Shown here piece by piece: positions 45,247-55,329 of a DNA stretch of 64,000 nucleotides. This stretch comes from Actinomycetota bacterium (GTDB lineage: Bacteria; Actinomycetota; Acidimicrobiia; Acidimicrobiales; RAAP-2), in assembly GCA_021324355.1 (NCBI GenBank), contig JAJPJD010000018.1:93369-157368 (forward strand). The letters run 5' to 3'. The position numbers and the translations under genes are program-made. Position 1 is the first letter of the stretch. The number at the start of each line of letters is the position of its first letter. Under the pieces are notes generated by a model. That model worked only from the letters and a program-made list of their open reading frames with translations, ran no database searches and was not told the DNA's origin.

Positions 45247-46140
45247 GTGCTGAGGTGGGGGGAGGCCAACCGCCGCGCCTTCCCGTGGCGGGCCACCCGG
45301 GACCCGTGGGCCATCCTCTCGAGCGAGGTGATGCTCCAGCAGACCCAAGCGGCCCGGGTGGTCGTGCCCTTCGAGCGCTGGGTCGAACGGTTCCCCGACC
45401 CTGCGTCGCTGGTCCGGGCCGGGCCGGGGGCGGCGCTCGCCGCCTGGCACGGGCTGGGCTACAACCGCCGGGCGCTGCATCTGTACCGCTCGGCGGTCGC
45501 GATCACCGAGCACTTTTGCGGTCTGGTCCCGGCTGACGAGGGGGCTCTGCGCACCCTGCCAGGCGTCGGCGCCTACACCGCTCGGGCGGTGCTGGCCTTC
45601 GCGTTCGAGGCCCCGGTCGGCGTGGTGGACACCAATGTCGCCCGGGTGCTGCGACGGGTGAGCGGGCACCCCCTGCGCCCCGGCGCGGCCCAGGCGCTGG
45701 CCGACCGGCTGGTCCCTCACCGCCGCTCCTGGGCCTACAACCAAGCCCTGTTCGACGTGGGCGCCCTGCACTGCCGGCCCCGGCCGCGCTGCGCAGGCTG
45801 CCCGCTGCGACCGGCGTGCGTGTGGAGCGCCTCGGGCCTGCGTCCCCCCGACCCCGCCGCCACCCGGCCTGTCAAGACGCGCTTTGCCGGCTCGGACCGC
45901 CAAGGGCGGGGGCGGCTGGTGGCCGCCATGCGGCGCGGCCAGATCGACCCCGACCAGCTGGCCGAGGCGGCCGGGTGGCCGGGTCAGCACGACCGTGCCC
46001 GCGCCGTGGCCGAGGCGCTGGTCACAGAGGGCCTGGCCACTTGGACCCCAAGCGGCGGGCTCGGGCTCCCTGAGGCCCCGGCCCTCTCTTCACCGATCGA
46101 CCTGGGCTTGGCCGAGGTGGCCGTCGTATCCTTGCCGTGA
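45247..46140 (+). CDS. mutY: A/G-specific adenine glycosylase
   Basis: RRAFPWRATRDPWAILSSEVMLQQTQAARVVVPFERWVERFP...LPGVGAYTARAVLAFAFEAPVGVVDTNVARVLRR...CRPRPRCAGCPLRPAC. Confidence 0.92.
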   Translation: MLRWGEANRRAFPWRATRDPWAILSSEVMLQQTQAARVVVPFERWVERFPDPASLVRAGPGAALAAWHGLGYNRRALHLYRSAVAITEHFCGLVPADEGALRTLPGVGAYTARAVLAFAFEAPVGVVDTNVARVLRRVSGHPLRPGAAQALADRLVPHRRSWAYNQALFDVGALHCRPRPRCAGCPLRPACVWSASGLRPPDPAATRPVKTRFAGSDRQGRGRLVAAMRRGQIDPDQLAEAAGWPGQHDRARAVAEALVTEGLATWTPSGGLGLPEAPALSSPIDLGLAEVAVVSLP

Positions 46141-46173
46141 CGGGCACCGTCGGTACGAGTCGAAGGAGGGCCC

Positions 46174-47721
46174 ATGAACGTCCCGCTCACCATTGGCGAC
46201 TTCCTGGAACGAGCGGCGCTCATCTACCGGGACCGCATTGGGGCAGTGGACGAGCCGGGGGCTCCGGGCTCGCTGGGACGGGTCACCTATGGCGAGCTCC
46301 ACGACCGGGCCCGGGCCATGGCAGTGGGCTTCGACGAGATGGGCATCGGGGCCGGGGAGCGGGTGGCGATCGTGAGCCCCAACTCTGCCCGTTTCCTCAT
46401 CTCCTACTTCGGGGTGAGCGGCTTCGGCCGGGTCTTCGTCCCGATCAACTACCGCTTGAACGCCGAGGAGATTGCCTACATCGTCGAGCACTCCGGCACC
46501 AGCGTGGTCCTCTACGATCCCGACCTCGACGAGATCGCCCAGCGGGTGACCTCGGCCAAGTGGATCCGCCTCGACGGGATCCAAGATGCCGAGCTGTTCG
46601 ACCCCGATCGAGGACGGAGCCGGGACCCGGTCCCCTGGCAACCCGACGAGGACGCCACCTGCTCCATCAACTACACGTCGGGCACCACGTCGCGGCCAAA
46701 AGGCGTGCAGCTCACCCATCGCAACTGCTGGATCAACGCCGCCAGCTTCGGCTGGCATATGGGGGTCTCCGACCGCGACGTCTTGCTTCACACCCTGCCG
46801 ATGTTCCACGCCAACGGCTGGGGGATGCCCTACGCGCTCAGCGCGATGGGCGGTCGTCACGTGGTCCAGCGGCGGATCGACGGTGAGACCATCCTTGAGC
46901 GGGTGGAGCAGGAGGGCGTGACCCTCATGTGCGCCGCCCCCGCGGTGGTGGCCACGATCTTGGCCGCCGCCGAGGCCCGTCGGGAGGCCGGCCGGCCGCT
47001 CCCGGACGGCCAGGTGCGGATCGTGGTTGCCGGTGCTCCGCCGCCGTCCAAGACCATCGAGCGGGTCGAGGAGGAGCTTGGCTGGGAGTTCGTGCAGATC
47101 TACGGCCTCACCGAGACGTCGCCGCTGCTCACCATCAACCGGGCGCCGGCCGAGTGGGACGGGCTCGAGCGCGCCGATCGGGCCCGCTTGCTGAGCCGGG
47201 CCGGGGTCCCTGCGGTCGGCGTGAAGATGGCGGTCAGCCCCGACGGCGAGGTGCTGGCCCGTTCCAACCACGTCTTCAAGGGGTACTGGGAGCAGCCCGA
47301 GGAGACGGCCCAGGCCCTCGAGGGCGGGTGGTTCCACACCGGCGACGGGGGGTACGAGGACGGTCCGTACATCGTGATCACCGACCGCCGCAAGGACGTG
47401 ATCATCACCGGGGGCGAGAACGTCTCGTCGATCGAGGTGGAGGACGTCCTCTACCAGCACGAGGCGGTCGCCGAGGTGGCGGTGATCGGCATCCCCGACG
47501 ACACCTGGGGCGAGTCAGTGCTGGCCCTGGTGGTTCGCCGCCCAGGAGCCTCGGTGAGCGAGCAGGAGCTGATCGACCACTGCCGGGACCGCCTGGCCCA
47601 CTTCAAGGCGCCCCGGCGAGTCGAGTTCGTCGACTCCCTGGCCCGCACCGCCACCGGCAAGCTCCAGAAGTACAAGCTGCGCCAGCCCTACTGGGAGGGG
47701 CGGGACCGCCAGGTCAACTGA
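46174..47721 (+). CDS. Acyl-CoA synthetase (AMP-forming)
   Basis: INYTSGTTSRPKGVQLTHRN...TGDGGYEDGPYIVITDRRKDVIITGGENVSSIEVEDVLY; SD GAAGGAGG. Confidence 0.93.
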   Translation: MNVPLTIGDFLERAALIYRDRIGAVDEPGAPGSLGRVTYGELHDRARAMAVGFDEMGIGAGERVAIVSPNSARFLISYFGVSGFGRVFVPINYRLNAEEIAYIVEHSGTSVVLYDPDLDEIAQRVTSAKWIRLDGIQDAELFDPDRGRSRDPVPWQPDEDATCSINYTSGTTSRPKGVQLTHRNCWINAASFGWHMGVSDRDVLLHTLPMFHANGWGMPYALSAMGGRHVVQRRIDGETILERVEQEGVTLMCAAPAVVATILAAAEARREAGRPLPDGQVRIVVAGAPPPSKTIERVEEELGWEFVQIYGLTETSPLLTINRAPAEWDGLERADRARLLSRAGVPAVGVKMAVSPDGEVLARSNHVFKGYWEQPEETAQALEGGWFHTGDGGYEDGPYIVITDRRKDVIITGGENVSSIEVEDVLYQHEAVAEVAVIGIPDDTWGESVLALVVRRPGASVSEQELIDHCRDRLAHFKAPRRVEFVDSLARTATGKLQKYKLRQPYWEGRDRQVN

Positions 47722-48058
47722 GCGGCCCCGCCCGGTCGTCGGGGTCCTGGGCGTCGTCCTCATCGAAGCTGGTCCCGTGCTGGACCTCGATGACCACCAG
47801 GGAGCGGGTGCCCAGGCACCCGAGTCGGTGGCTGGTCCCGGCCGGGACGTCCAGCGCATCGCCTGGACCGATCGAGTGGGCCGTGCCGTCGACCACCGCC
47901 AGTCCCCGTCCGGCCACCACGAACCAGTGCTCCGAACGGCGGTGGTGGCGCTGGTCGGGCAGGCGGTGACCGGGCTCGACGGTGAGCCGGGTCACCTTGT
48001 GGGCAGGCCCCTCGGCCAAGACCTCGCAGCTGCCCCACGCTCGGCGCAGCACCTCCAC
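47714..48058 (-). CDS. Cupin-domain protein (mannose-6-phosphate isomerase type II-like)
   Basis: KVTRLTVEPGHRLPDQRHHRRSEHWFVVAGRGLAVVDG...GDALDVPAGTSHRL. Confidence 0.8.
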   Translation of the reverse strand: MEVLRRAWGSCEVLAEGPAHKVTRLTVEPGHRLPDQRHHRRSEHWFVVAGRGLAVVDGTAHSIGPGDALDVPAGTSHRLGCLGTRSLVVIEVQHGTSFDEDDAQDPDDRAGPLS

Positions 48059-48141
48059 GCCGCGATTGTGGATCAGCCGGAGCGCCGGCGTCGCTCCGTC
48101 CCTCTGGGCCCCAGGGGGTGGCGACCGGTACGCTGAGGGTC

Positions 48142-48993
48142 GTGGAGGTCACCTTCTTCGGGACCCGCGGCTCATGCCCGTGCTCGGGCGACGCCTACCA
48201 ACGCTACGGGGGCAATACCCCGAGCGTTCTGGTTCGCACCGGTGACCAGCTGATCGTGTTGGACCTGGGGACTGGCCTGCGGGCCCTCGGGGCCCACGTC
48301 TCCTCCGACCACCCGGCGGGCGGGCCGCCGGTTAGGGCGACCGCGCTGCTCACCCACCTGCATTTCGACCACATCATCGGGCTCCCGTTCTTCGGCCCGC
48401 TCCGCCACCACGACTCGGTGTTCGACGTCTACGGTCCCCGCCAGCCCGACGGCACCTTGGACGGCGCGCTGCGAGAGATCGTGCGGCCCCCCTTCTTCCC
48501 GGTCCGCCTGGACACACTGCTCGGCGCGCTGCGCTTCCACGACCTGGACGACGGCGACCACCTGGCCATCGGCGACGCCAAGGTCCGGGCCCGGACGATC
48601 CGCCACCCCGGGGCCACTCTCGGGTACCGGATCGAGGCTGACGGTCACTCGATGGTGTACATCCCCGACCACCAGCAGATCGGGGCCGACGAGCCAGATG
48701 AGGATGGCGCGCTCGAGCTGTGCGAGGGTGCCGACCTGTTGGTCCATGACGCGCAGTACACGGACTTCGAGCTCGTCCACAAGCGCAAGTGGGGCCATTC
48801 GACCGTCGAGTACGCGGTGGCGCTGGCCGTGCGGGCCGGTGTCGGCCACCTCGTCTTGTTCCACCACGACCCCTCCCACGACGACCGCCAGCTGGACGCC
48901 ATGCTCGAGCGGGCCAAGGAGCTGGCCTGGCCGAGCGGGCTGCGGGTGACCTCCGCCGCCGAGGGCGAGACGGTGGTCCCCGGCGCCGGCTGA
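48142..48993 (+). CDS. MBL-fold metallohydrolase
   Basis: VEVTFFGTRGSCPCSGDAYQRYGGNTPSVLVRTGD...LLTHLHFDHIIGLPFF...LFHHDPSHDD. Confidence 0.88.
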   Translation: MEVTFFGTRGSCPCSGDAYQRYGGNTPSVLVRTGDQLIVLDLGTGLRALGAHVSSDHPAGGPPVRATALLTHLHFDHIIGLPFFGPLRHHDSVFDVYGPRQPDGTLDGALREIVRPPFFPVRLDTLLGALRFHDLDDGDHLAIGDAKVRARTIRHPGATLGYRIEADGHSMVYIPDHQQIGADEPDEDGALELCEGADLLVHDAQYTDFELVHKRKWGHSTVEYAVALAVRAGVGHLVLFHHDPSHDDRQLDAMLERAKELAWPSGLRVTSAAEGETVVPGAG

Positions 48994-49015
48994 GTCTCCG
49001 TCCGCCCCGTCGCCG

Positions 49016-49552
49016 GTGCCATCGGTTCAGCCTTCGCCCCGGATCGACGGGGTGGTGATGGTGGAGCTCGACTTGCATCCGGACTCCCGCGGCAGCTTCG
49101 TCGAGATCTGGCGCCAGGAGTGGCTTCCCGACCGGCCGGAGATGGTCCAGGCCAACCACTCAGAGAAGGTGGCCGGCTCGCTGGTCGGCCTCCACTACCA
49201 CCTCCGCCAGGCCGACTACTGGTACGTGGCCAGCGGCGAGGCCCGGGTGATCCTCTACGACCTGCGGGCGGGCTCGGCCACGAGCGGCGCCGCCGAGTTG
49301 CTGGATCTGGGCGACTCTCGCCGGCTCGGGCTGTACATCCCCCCGGGGGTCGCGCACGGCTTCGCCGCCCGCAGCCCGCTCGTGCTGTGGTACCTGGTCG
49401 ACCGGTACTACGACCCGGGTGACGAGCACGGCGTGGCCTGGGACGACCCACAGCTGGCGCTCGACTGGGGGGTGGCTGACCCAGTCCTGTCCCAGCGCGA
49501 CCAGCGCAACCCCCGGCTCTCGGAGATCCCACCGGGGCTGCTGCCCCGGTAG
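49016..49552 (+). CDS. dTDP-4-dehydrorhamnose 3,5-epimerase family
   Basis: RGSFVEIWRQEWLPDRPEMVQANHSEKVAGSLVGLHYHLRQADYWYV...LYIPPGVAHGFAA. Confidence 0.85.
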   Translation: MPSVQPSPRIDGVVMVELDLHPDSRGSFVEIWRQEWLPDRPEMVQANHSEKVAGSLVGLHYHLRQADYWYVASGEARVILYDLRAGSATSGAAELLDLGDSRRLGLYIPPGVAHGFAARSPLVLWYLVDRYYDPGDEHGVAWDDPQLALDWGVADPVLSQRDQRNPRLSEIPPGLLPR

Positions 49553-49617
49553 CGCCGGCTCGGGCTTCTCGGCTCCCGTCCAGCCGCTGGGACCGGTCTT
49601 TCCTGTTGAATGTGGGG

Positions 49618-50478
49618 ATGGTCGTCGCCGCCGTCCTGGTCCTGGTGGTCGTCCTGGCCGGGTTGGCGGTCTGGGCGCTGCGCCGGCGCGGCTCCGACGA
49701 GCTGCACTCGGTTGCCGGGTACCAGCGTCGCTTGGAGCGGTTGGAGGAGCTCCGCCGGCGCCAGCTCGGCGACGTCCGCCCGCTCGGGCCCGAACGCCGC
49801 GATGACCGGGTCGACCGGGTGATCGGTGAGGGCCTCGAGACCCCCGGCGCGCTGGGGCGGCGAGCGGCCGAGCCCGGCCGGCTCGGGGGTGAACGGCGCC
49901 GGCCGCCACCGCGGGGCCGGCGCGACCTGGCCATCGCCCGCATGGGGCACCGACCCCGCCGGCTCGGGGCACCCATCGCAGCCGCGGTGGCGGTGGTGAT
50001 CCTGGTGGTCCTGCTGGCGGTGGCCGGCGCGCACTCCCGCTCGCCCCACTCGTCGGCGCCGACCACCACCCAGGCGCACCGCGGCGCGGCGAGAGGGCGC
50101 AAGCCGACCACCACCACGACGACCACCGCGCCGAAGCCCACGACCTTCGTCGCGGCGTCGACCAGCGGCTCGCGGGCCACCTACGACCTGCCCTTCTCCT
50201 CCTACACCCTGTCGGTCAGCGCGACCGCCGACTGCTACCTGCAGGTGACGACCGCGTCAGGCCAGGTCCCCTACGCGTCGGTCCTCCACGCTGGTCAGAG
50301 CGAGCAGCTGACACTGACCGGTGACAGCACGGTCGACCTCGGCGCCCCGACCTACGCCCAGGTGGAGGTGGACCGGACGCCGGTCACCTTCCCGACGCCC
50401 CTGCCAGCCCCTCTCGACCTGGTGTTCAACGCCGCCGCCGGGACCGGGGCCACCACGACCACCACGACCAGCTCCTGA
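49618..50478 (+). CDS. Membrane-anchored hypothetical protein with extracytoplasmic Thr/Ser-rich domain
   Basis: Two hydrophobic segments (VVAAVLVLVVVLAGLAVWAL; IAAAVAVVILVVLLAVAGA) and a TTTTTTTAPKP linker. Confidence 0.6.
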   Translation: MVVAAVLVLVVVLAGLAVWALRRRGSDELHSVAGYQRRLERLEELRRRQLGDVRPLGPERRDDRVDRVIGEGLETPGALGRRAAEPGRLGGERRRPPPRGRRDLAIARMGHRPRRLGAPIAAAVAVVILVVLLAVAGAHSRSPHSSAPTTTQAHRGAARGRKPTTTTTTTAPKPTTFVAASTSGSRATYDLPFSSYTLSVSATADCYLQVTTASGQVPYASVLHAGQSEQLTLTGDSTVDLGAPTYAQVEVDRTPVTFPTPLPAPLDLVFNAAAGTGATTTTTTSS

Positions 50479-50518
50479 GGCGACCAGCCGGGCGCGTTGG
50501 GCCCCTGGGGAAGTTGTT

Positions 50519-50532
50519 ACTATCGAGATAGT
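50519..50532. promoter_or_regulatory. Palindrome ACTATC-GA-GATAGT overlapping a TACTAT -10 candidate, upstream of sufB
   Basis: Perfect 6-bp arms at 50519-50524 / 50527-50532. Confidence 0.6.
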
Positions 50533-50591
50533 GGAAATGTCCACGGACTCGGGTGGCCGAGCGCGCCAGCCGAGGGGAGGACGGAGCACCC

Positions 50592-52013
50592 ATGGCGCTG
50601 ACTGACCTCGATCTCGGTCGCTACCAGCTCGGGTGGAGCGACGAGGAGGACTACGTCTTCAAGCCCAAGAAGGGGCTGAACGAGGACATCGTCCGGGAGA
50701 TGTCCGCCATCAAGAAGGAGCCGGAGTGGATGCGCGACTTCCGGCTCAAGGCGCTGGGCCGCTTCGAGCGCAAGCCGCTGTTCCCGCTGTTCCGGGGGAT
50801 GGGTCAGCGGATCGAGCACGACCTCGCCGACCTCGACTTCTCCAACATCTACTACTACGTCAAGCCGACCGAGTCCCAGGTGAAGGACTGGAACGACCTC
50901 CCGGAGTCGATCAAGCGGACCTATGAGCGCCTGGGCATCCCCGAGGCCGAGCGCAAGTACCTGGCCGGGGTGACTGCTCAGTACGAGAGCGAGGTGGTCT
51001 TCCACCGCAACCGGGCCGACCTGGAGAGTCAGGGGGTCTTGTTCTGCGACATGGACACCGCGGTCCGGGAGTACCCCGACATCGTCCGGCGGTGGTTCGG
51101 GACGGTGATCCCGCCCAACGACAACAAGTTCGCTGCCCTCAACTCGGCGGTGTGGTCGGGGGGCTCTTTCATCTACGTGCCGCCGGGGGTGAAGGTGGAC
51201 ATGCCCCTGCAGGCCTACTTCCGGATCAATGCCGAGAACATGGGCCAGTTCGAGCGGACCCTGATCATCGCCGACGAGGGGTCTTACGTGCACTACATCG
51301 AGGGCTGCTCGGCCCCGGTCTACTCGACCGACTCGCTTCACTCGGCGGTGGTGGAGCTGGTGGCGCTGCCGGGGAGCCGCATCACCTACACCACCATCCA
51401 GAACTGGTCGAACAACGTGTACAACCTGGTCACCAAGCGAGCCCGGGCCGAGGCCGAGGCGAGAGTGGAGTGGGTGGACGGCAACATCGGCTCCCGGCTG
51501 ACCATGAAGTACCCCTCGGTGTACCTGATGGGGCCGAAGGCCTCCGGCGAGGTCCTCTCGGTGGCCTACGCCGGTCCCGGCCAGCACCAGGACGCCGGGG
51601 CCAAGATGATCCACGCCGCGCCCGAGACCACCTCGACCATCGTCTCCAAGTCGATCTCCAAAGACGGCGGGGTGACCACCTACCGCGGCACCGTCCACGT
51701 CAACGAGGGGGCGACCGGGGCCAAGTCCTTCGTGCGCTGCGACGCCCTGTTGCTCGACGACCGATCGGTCTCTGAGACCAAGCCCTACATGGAGGTCGCC
51801 GAGCGAGACGCCAGCATCGGGCACGAGGCCACGGTGGCCAAGATCGGTGAGGACCAGCTCTTCTACCTCATGACTCGCGGTCTGTCGGAGTCCCAGGCCA
51901 TGAGCATGATCGTGAACGGCTTCATCGAGCCGGTCACCAAGACCCTGCCCATGGAGTACGCGGTCGAGTGGAGCCGGCTGATCGAGCTGCAGATGGAGGG
52001 CTCGGTCGGCTGA
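50592..52013 (+). CDS. sufB: Fe-S cluster assembly protein SufB
   Basis: [55 protein letters not shown]...[11 protein letters not shown]. Confidence 0.97.
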   Translation: MALTDLDLGRYQLGWSDEEDYVFKPKKGLNEDIVREMSAIKKEPEWMRDFRLKALGRFERKPLFPLFRGMGQRIEHDLADLDFSNIYYYVKPTESQVKDWNDLPESIKRTYERLGIPEAERKYLAGVTAQYESEVVFHRNRADLESQGVLFCDMDTAVREYPDIVRRWFGTVIPPNDNKFAALNSAVWSGGSFIYVPPGVKVDMPLQAYFRINAENMGQFERTLIIADEGSYVHYIEGCSAPVYSTDSLHSAVVELVALPGSRITYTTIQNWSNNVYNLVTKRARAEAEARVEWVDGNIGSRLTMKYPSVYLMGPKASGEVLSVAYAGPGQHQDAGAKMIHAAPETTSTIVSKSISKDGGVTTYRGTVHVNEGATGAKSFVRCDALLLDDRSVSETKPYMEVAERDASIGHEATVAKIGEDQLFYLMTRGLSESQAMSMIVNGFIEPVTKTLPMEYAVEWSRLIELQMEGSVG

Positions 52014-52055
52014 GCACCTCTAGGCGGCTCCCAGCGGGCGTGGCACGATGGTGCC

Positions 52056-52400
52056 GTGCCCATGCGCGAGGAGTGCAAGCACTTCCAGTCCAGGACCTAC
52101 GCCTCGGGAGAGGTGGCCCGCTTCTGCGTCTTGGACCTCGCGCCCGAGGCCCCGTGGCGCTGCCCGGAGAACTGCCCTCGCTACGAGCGGCGGTTGGCCG
52201 ACGTGGGCTGGGACCACGGCAGCCTGGTCTCGCCGCCGGTGGAAGACGAGCCCTCGCTGCCGCCGTCACAGCTGGCCGAGCTGCTGGGACGGGCCGAGAC
52301 CATCGTGAACGAGGTCTCCTCGGAGGCCTTGACCGAGGTCCGGGCCGAAGAGACCCGGGAGGCGAGAGGCCCTCGGCGCTGGTTCGGTCGGCGCCGCTGA
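52056..52400 (+). CDS. Small Cys-containing protein of unknown function between sufB and sufD
   Basis: MPMREECKHFQSRTYASGEVARFCVLDLAPEAPWRCPENCPRYERRLADVGW. Confidence 0.65.
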   Translation: MPMREECKHFQSRTYASGEVARFCVLDLAPEAPWRCPENCPRYERRLADVGWDHGSLVSPPVEDEPSLPPSQLAELLGRAETIVNEVSSEALTEVRAEETREARGPRRWFGRRR

Positions 52401-52430
52401 GCGGCACCCCCAGAGTCGGTCGGGACCACG

Positions 52431-53723
52431 GTGCGGAACTTCGGGCCTGAGGCCTCGGCCGCCCTGGGCGGCCCGCGTTGGCTGGCCGCCCGGCGGGCCG
52501 AGGCGGCGGAACGCCTGCGCGGCCTCGGACCGCCGAGCGCGGACGGGGCCGAGGTGTGGCGGTACTCGCCGATCGACCAGTTGGACCTCGACGCCTACCA
52601 CCCGGCCCCCGAGACGCCAGCCCCGCCGGTTCCGGCGCTGGCCCAGGAGCTCGGAGCCGGGGCGGTGGTGCTGGTGGCCAACGGCCGGGTGGTCTCGGTC
52701 GAGCGCGACGGCCTCGATCCGGCGGTGTCGGTGGTCGCCGGGTCGGACCTCGAGCGACCGCCCGATGCCCTGGGGACACTGGTCTCTGCCAACGACTTCT
52801 TCGTGACCCTGAACGACGCTTTCGTGCCCGAGGTCGTGGTGGTGGAGGTTCCACCAGGGACCGTGGTCGAGCGCCCGGTGGTCATCGCCCACTGGGCCGG
52901 GGCGGCCGGGCCCGACGGGCCGGCGCCGTGCGCCTTGGCCCGCACCTTCGTGCACGTCGGCGAGGGGGCCCAGGCCGACGTGGTGGAGGTGTTCGCCGGG
53001 GGCGGCCAGGCTGGCCGCTCGCTGGTCGTCCCGGTGGGCGAGGTGGTGGTGGAGGACCGGGGGCGGCTGGCCTACGCCATGGTGCAGGACCTCGGCCCGG
53101 CCAGCTGGCAGCTGGCCCGGCTGGGCGGGTCGGTGGGCCGGGACGCGACCCTGCAGACCTTCACCGCCGGTCTGGGTGCTTCCTACGGCCGGGTCCGGTT
53201 CGACGCCGAGACTCGCGGCGAGGGTGGGGCAACCGAGCTGACCAGCGTCTACCTCGGATCGGGCGACCAGATCCACGACGTGCGGACCATGCAGGACCAT
53301 GCTGCCCCCCGCACCACGAGCGACCTGTTGTGCAAGGGGGCGGTCGGCGAGCGGGCCAACTCGGTCTACTCCGGGCTGATCCGGGTCCGCCATGGCGCGG
53401 TGCGAGCCGACGCCATGCAGACCAACCACAACCTGGTGCTCGACGAGCGTGCCCGGGCGTTCTCGCTGCCCATCCTCGACATCGAGGAGAACGACGTTCG
53501 CTGCAGCCATGCCTCGAGCGTGGGCCCGCTGAGCGAGGATCAGCGGTACTACCTGGAGTCCCGGGGCCTGGCTCCCGACCGGGCCGAGCGGCTGATCGTG
53601 CTCGGCTTCTTCGAGGACGTGGTGGACCGGGTGCCGGTCGCCTCGGTCCGCCGGGCCTTGCGCTCCCGGATCGCCGGCCGGCTCGAGGCGCTGCTGGGCG
53701 GGAGGGTGACAGACGGTGGGTGA
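52431..53723 (+). CDS. sufD: Fe-S cluster assembly protein SufD
   Basis: LPILDIEENDVRCSHASSVGPLSEDQRYYLESRGLAPDRAERLIVLGFFEDVVDRV. Confidence 0.94.
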   Translation: MRNFGPEASAALGGPRWLAARRAEAAERLRGLGPPSADGAEVWRYSPIDQLDLDAYHPAPETPAPPVPALAQELGAGAVVLVANGRVVSVERDGLDPAVSVVAGSDLERPPDALGTLVSANDFFVTLNDAFVPEVVVVEVPPGTVVERPVVIAHWAGAAGPDGPAPCALARTFVHVGEGAQADVVEVFAGGGQAGRSLVVPVGEVVVEDRGRLAYAMVQDLGPASWQLARLGGSVGRDATLQTFTAGLGASYGRVRFDAETRGEGGATELTSVYLGSGDQIHDVRTMQDHAAPRTTSDLLCKGAVGERANSVYSGLIRVRHGAVRADAMQTNHNLVLDERARAFSLPILDIEENDVRCSHASSVGPLSEDQRYYLESRGLAPDRAERLIVLGFFEDVVDRVPVASVRRALRSRIAGRLEALLGGRVTDGG

Positions 53724-54033
53724 ACGGGCGGTGCTGTGTCGGCGGGACGAGCTGGCCTCCGGAGAGGTGCGGCGGTTCGAGGTCGCAGGGGTGGCCGTCG
53801 CTCTGGTCCGGATCGGCGACGACTTCTATGCCCTCGCCGACCGCTGCAGCCACGAGGACTACCCGCTGTCGGAGGGTGAGGTGTTCGCCGAGGACTGCAC
53901 GCTCGAGTGTGCCCGCCACGGGAGCACCTTCGACCTGCGGACCGGCGAGCCGTGCTCGCTGCCGGCCACCGTGCCGGTGGCGGTCTACGAGGTGGACGTG
54001 CGCGGGGACGAGGTGGCGGTGGTGCTGCCATGA
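53716..54033 (+). CDS. Rieske [2Fe-2S] ferredoxin
   Basis: DDFYALADRCSHEDYPLSEGEVFAEDCTLECARHGSTFDLRTGEP (CxH...CxxH). Confidence 0.92.
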   Translation: MGERAVLCRRDELASGEVRRFEVAGVAVALVRIGDDFYALADRCSHEDYPLSEGEVFAEDCTLECARHGSTFDLRTGEPCSLPATVPVAVYEVDVRGDEVAVVLP

Positions 54034-54782
54034 CCGGCGGCGAGCGGCTGGTGGTCTCGGGGCTGGTGGCCGAGGCCGGCGGGGTGGAGATCCTCCACGG
54101 GATCGACCTCGAGGTCGCCCCGGGCGAGGTCCACGTGGTGATGGGCCCCAACGGGTCGGGGAAGAGCACCCTGGCCCACGCCATGATGGGCCGGCCTGGG
54201 ACCACGGTCACCGCCGGACGGGTGGCGATCGGGGACACCGAGCTCACCGGGCTGCCGAGCTGGCAGCGGGCCCGGGCCGGCTTGTTCCTCGCCCTTCAGC
54301 AGCCGATCGAGGTGCCCGGGGTCCACCTCGACGCTTTGGCGGCCGAGGCGCTGGAGGCGGCCGGCCGCCCCGCCACCGACGCCGCCGACGCGCTGGTTGT
54401 CGAGGCGCAGCGGCTTGGCCTCGACCGCCGGCTCCTGGCCCGGGCGCTCAACGTCGACCTCTCGGGGGGCGAGCGCAAGCGCAACGAGATCCTCCAGCTG
54501 GCGGTGCTCCGGCCCTGCTTTTGCGTCCTGGACGAGATCGACTCGGGGCTCGATGTCGACGCCCTGCGCACGGTGGCCCGCCGGGTCGAGCAGGCCACGA
54601 CCGAGTGGGGCCTGGGCGTGGTGGCGGTGACCCACTTCCGCCGGCTCCTCGACGAGCTGCGAGCCGACCGGGTCCACGTGATGGTCGGGGGCCGGATCGT
54701 CGCCGTCGGCGGGCCCGAGTTGGCCGACCAGCTGGAGACCACCGGCTACGCCGCCTTGGCCGCCGGGCCGACGCCTCGCTGA
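54030..54782 (+). CDS. sufC: Fe-S cluster assembly ATPase SufC (copy 1)
   Basis: MGPNGSGKSTLAHAMMGRPG...LFLALQQPIEVPGV...DLSGGERKRNEILQLAVLRPCFCVLDEIDSGLDVDALR. Confidence 0.93.
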   Translation: MTGGERLVVSGLVAEAGGVEILHGIDLEVAPGEVHVVMGPNGSGKSTLAHAMMGRPGTTVTAGRVAIGDTELTGLPSWQRARAGLFLALQQPIEVPGVHLDALAAEALEAAGRPATDAADALVVEAQRLGLDRRLLARALNVDLSGGERKRNEILQLAVLRPCFCVLDEIDSGLDVDALRTVARRVEQATTEWGLGVVAVTHFRRLLDELRADRVHVMVGGRIVAVGGPELADQLETTGYAALAAGPTPR

Positions 54783-54803
54783 GGGATCCGGCCGCCGTCC
54801 GGC

Positions 54804-55304
54804 TCAGGACGCGGCGGCCAGCTCGTCGAGCCCCTGGACCAGCGCGTTCCAGCTCAAGGTGGCGCACTTGATCCGGACCGGGAACTTCACCACCCCCTGG
54901 AGCGCCGCCAGCTCGCCCAGGGAGGCGAGGTCCACCGGTTCGGGCTCGACGTCGGCATCCCCGCCGCCGGCGGTCCGGTCGTCGTCGGAGAGGGACGCCT
55001 CGTGCACCGACATCATCGCCTTGAACATCCGGATGAGCTCGCGGACCTCGGGGATTGGCTTGCCCTTCACCGCGGCGGACATGAGCGAGCCGGAGGATTG
55101 GCTGATCGAGCAGCCTGACCCGGCGACCTTGATGTCCCGGAGCACCCCGTCGACCACCTCCAGGCTCAAGATGACCTCGTCGCCGCAGAGCGGGTTGAAG
55201 CCCTCGACCCGATGGGCCGGTGGTGCCGGCAGCTCGCCGCGGTTCCGGGGGGAGCGGTAGTGGTCGAGGATGATCTCCCGGTAGAGCTCTTCGAGGTCCG
55301 GCAT
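54804..55304 (-). CDS. sufU: Fe-S assembly scaffold/sulfurtransferase SufU
   Basis: LYREIILDHYRSPRNRGELPAP...NPLCGDEVILSLEV...GSGCSISQSSGSLMSAAVKGK...CATLSWNAL. Confidence 0.94.
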   Translation of the reverse strand: MPDLEELYREIILDHYRSPRNRGELPAPPAHRVEGFNPLCGDEVILSLEVVDGVLRDIKVAGSGCSISQSSGSLMSAAVKGKPIPEVRELIRMFKAMMSVHEASLSDDDRTAGGGDADVEPEPVDLASLGELAALQGVVKFPVRIKCATLSWNALVQGLDELAAAS

Positions 55305-55329
55305 CAGCGTTGTGGCTGCTGGATGGGGC

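Noticed and set aside
50100-50130. ACC/ACG simple repeat
   Set aside because: Short Thr codon run encoding a TTTTTTT linker of a membrane protein, not a regulatory or CRISPR repeat
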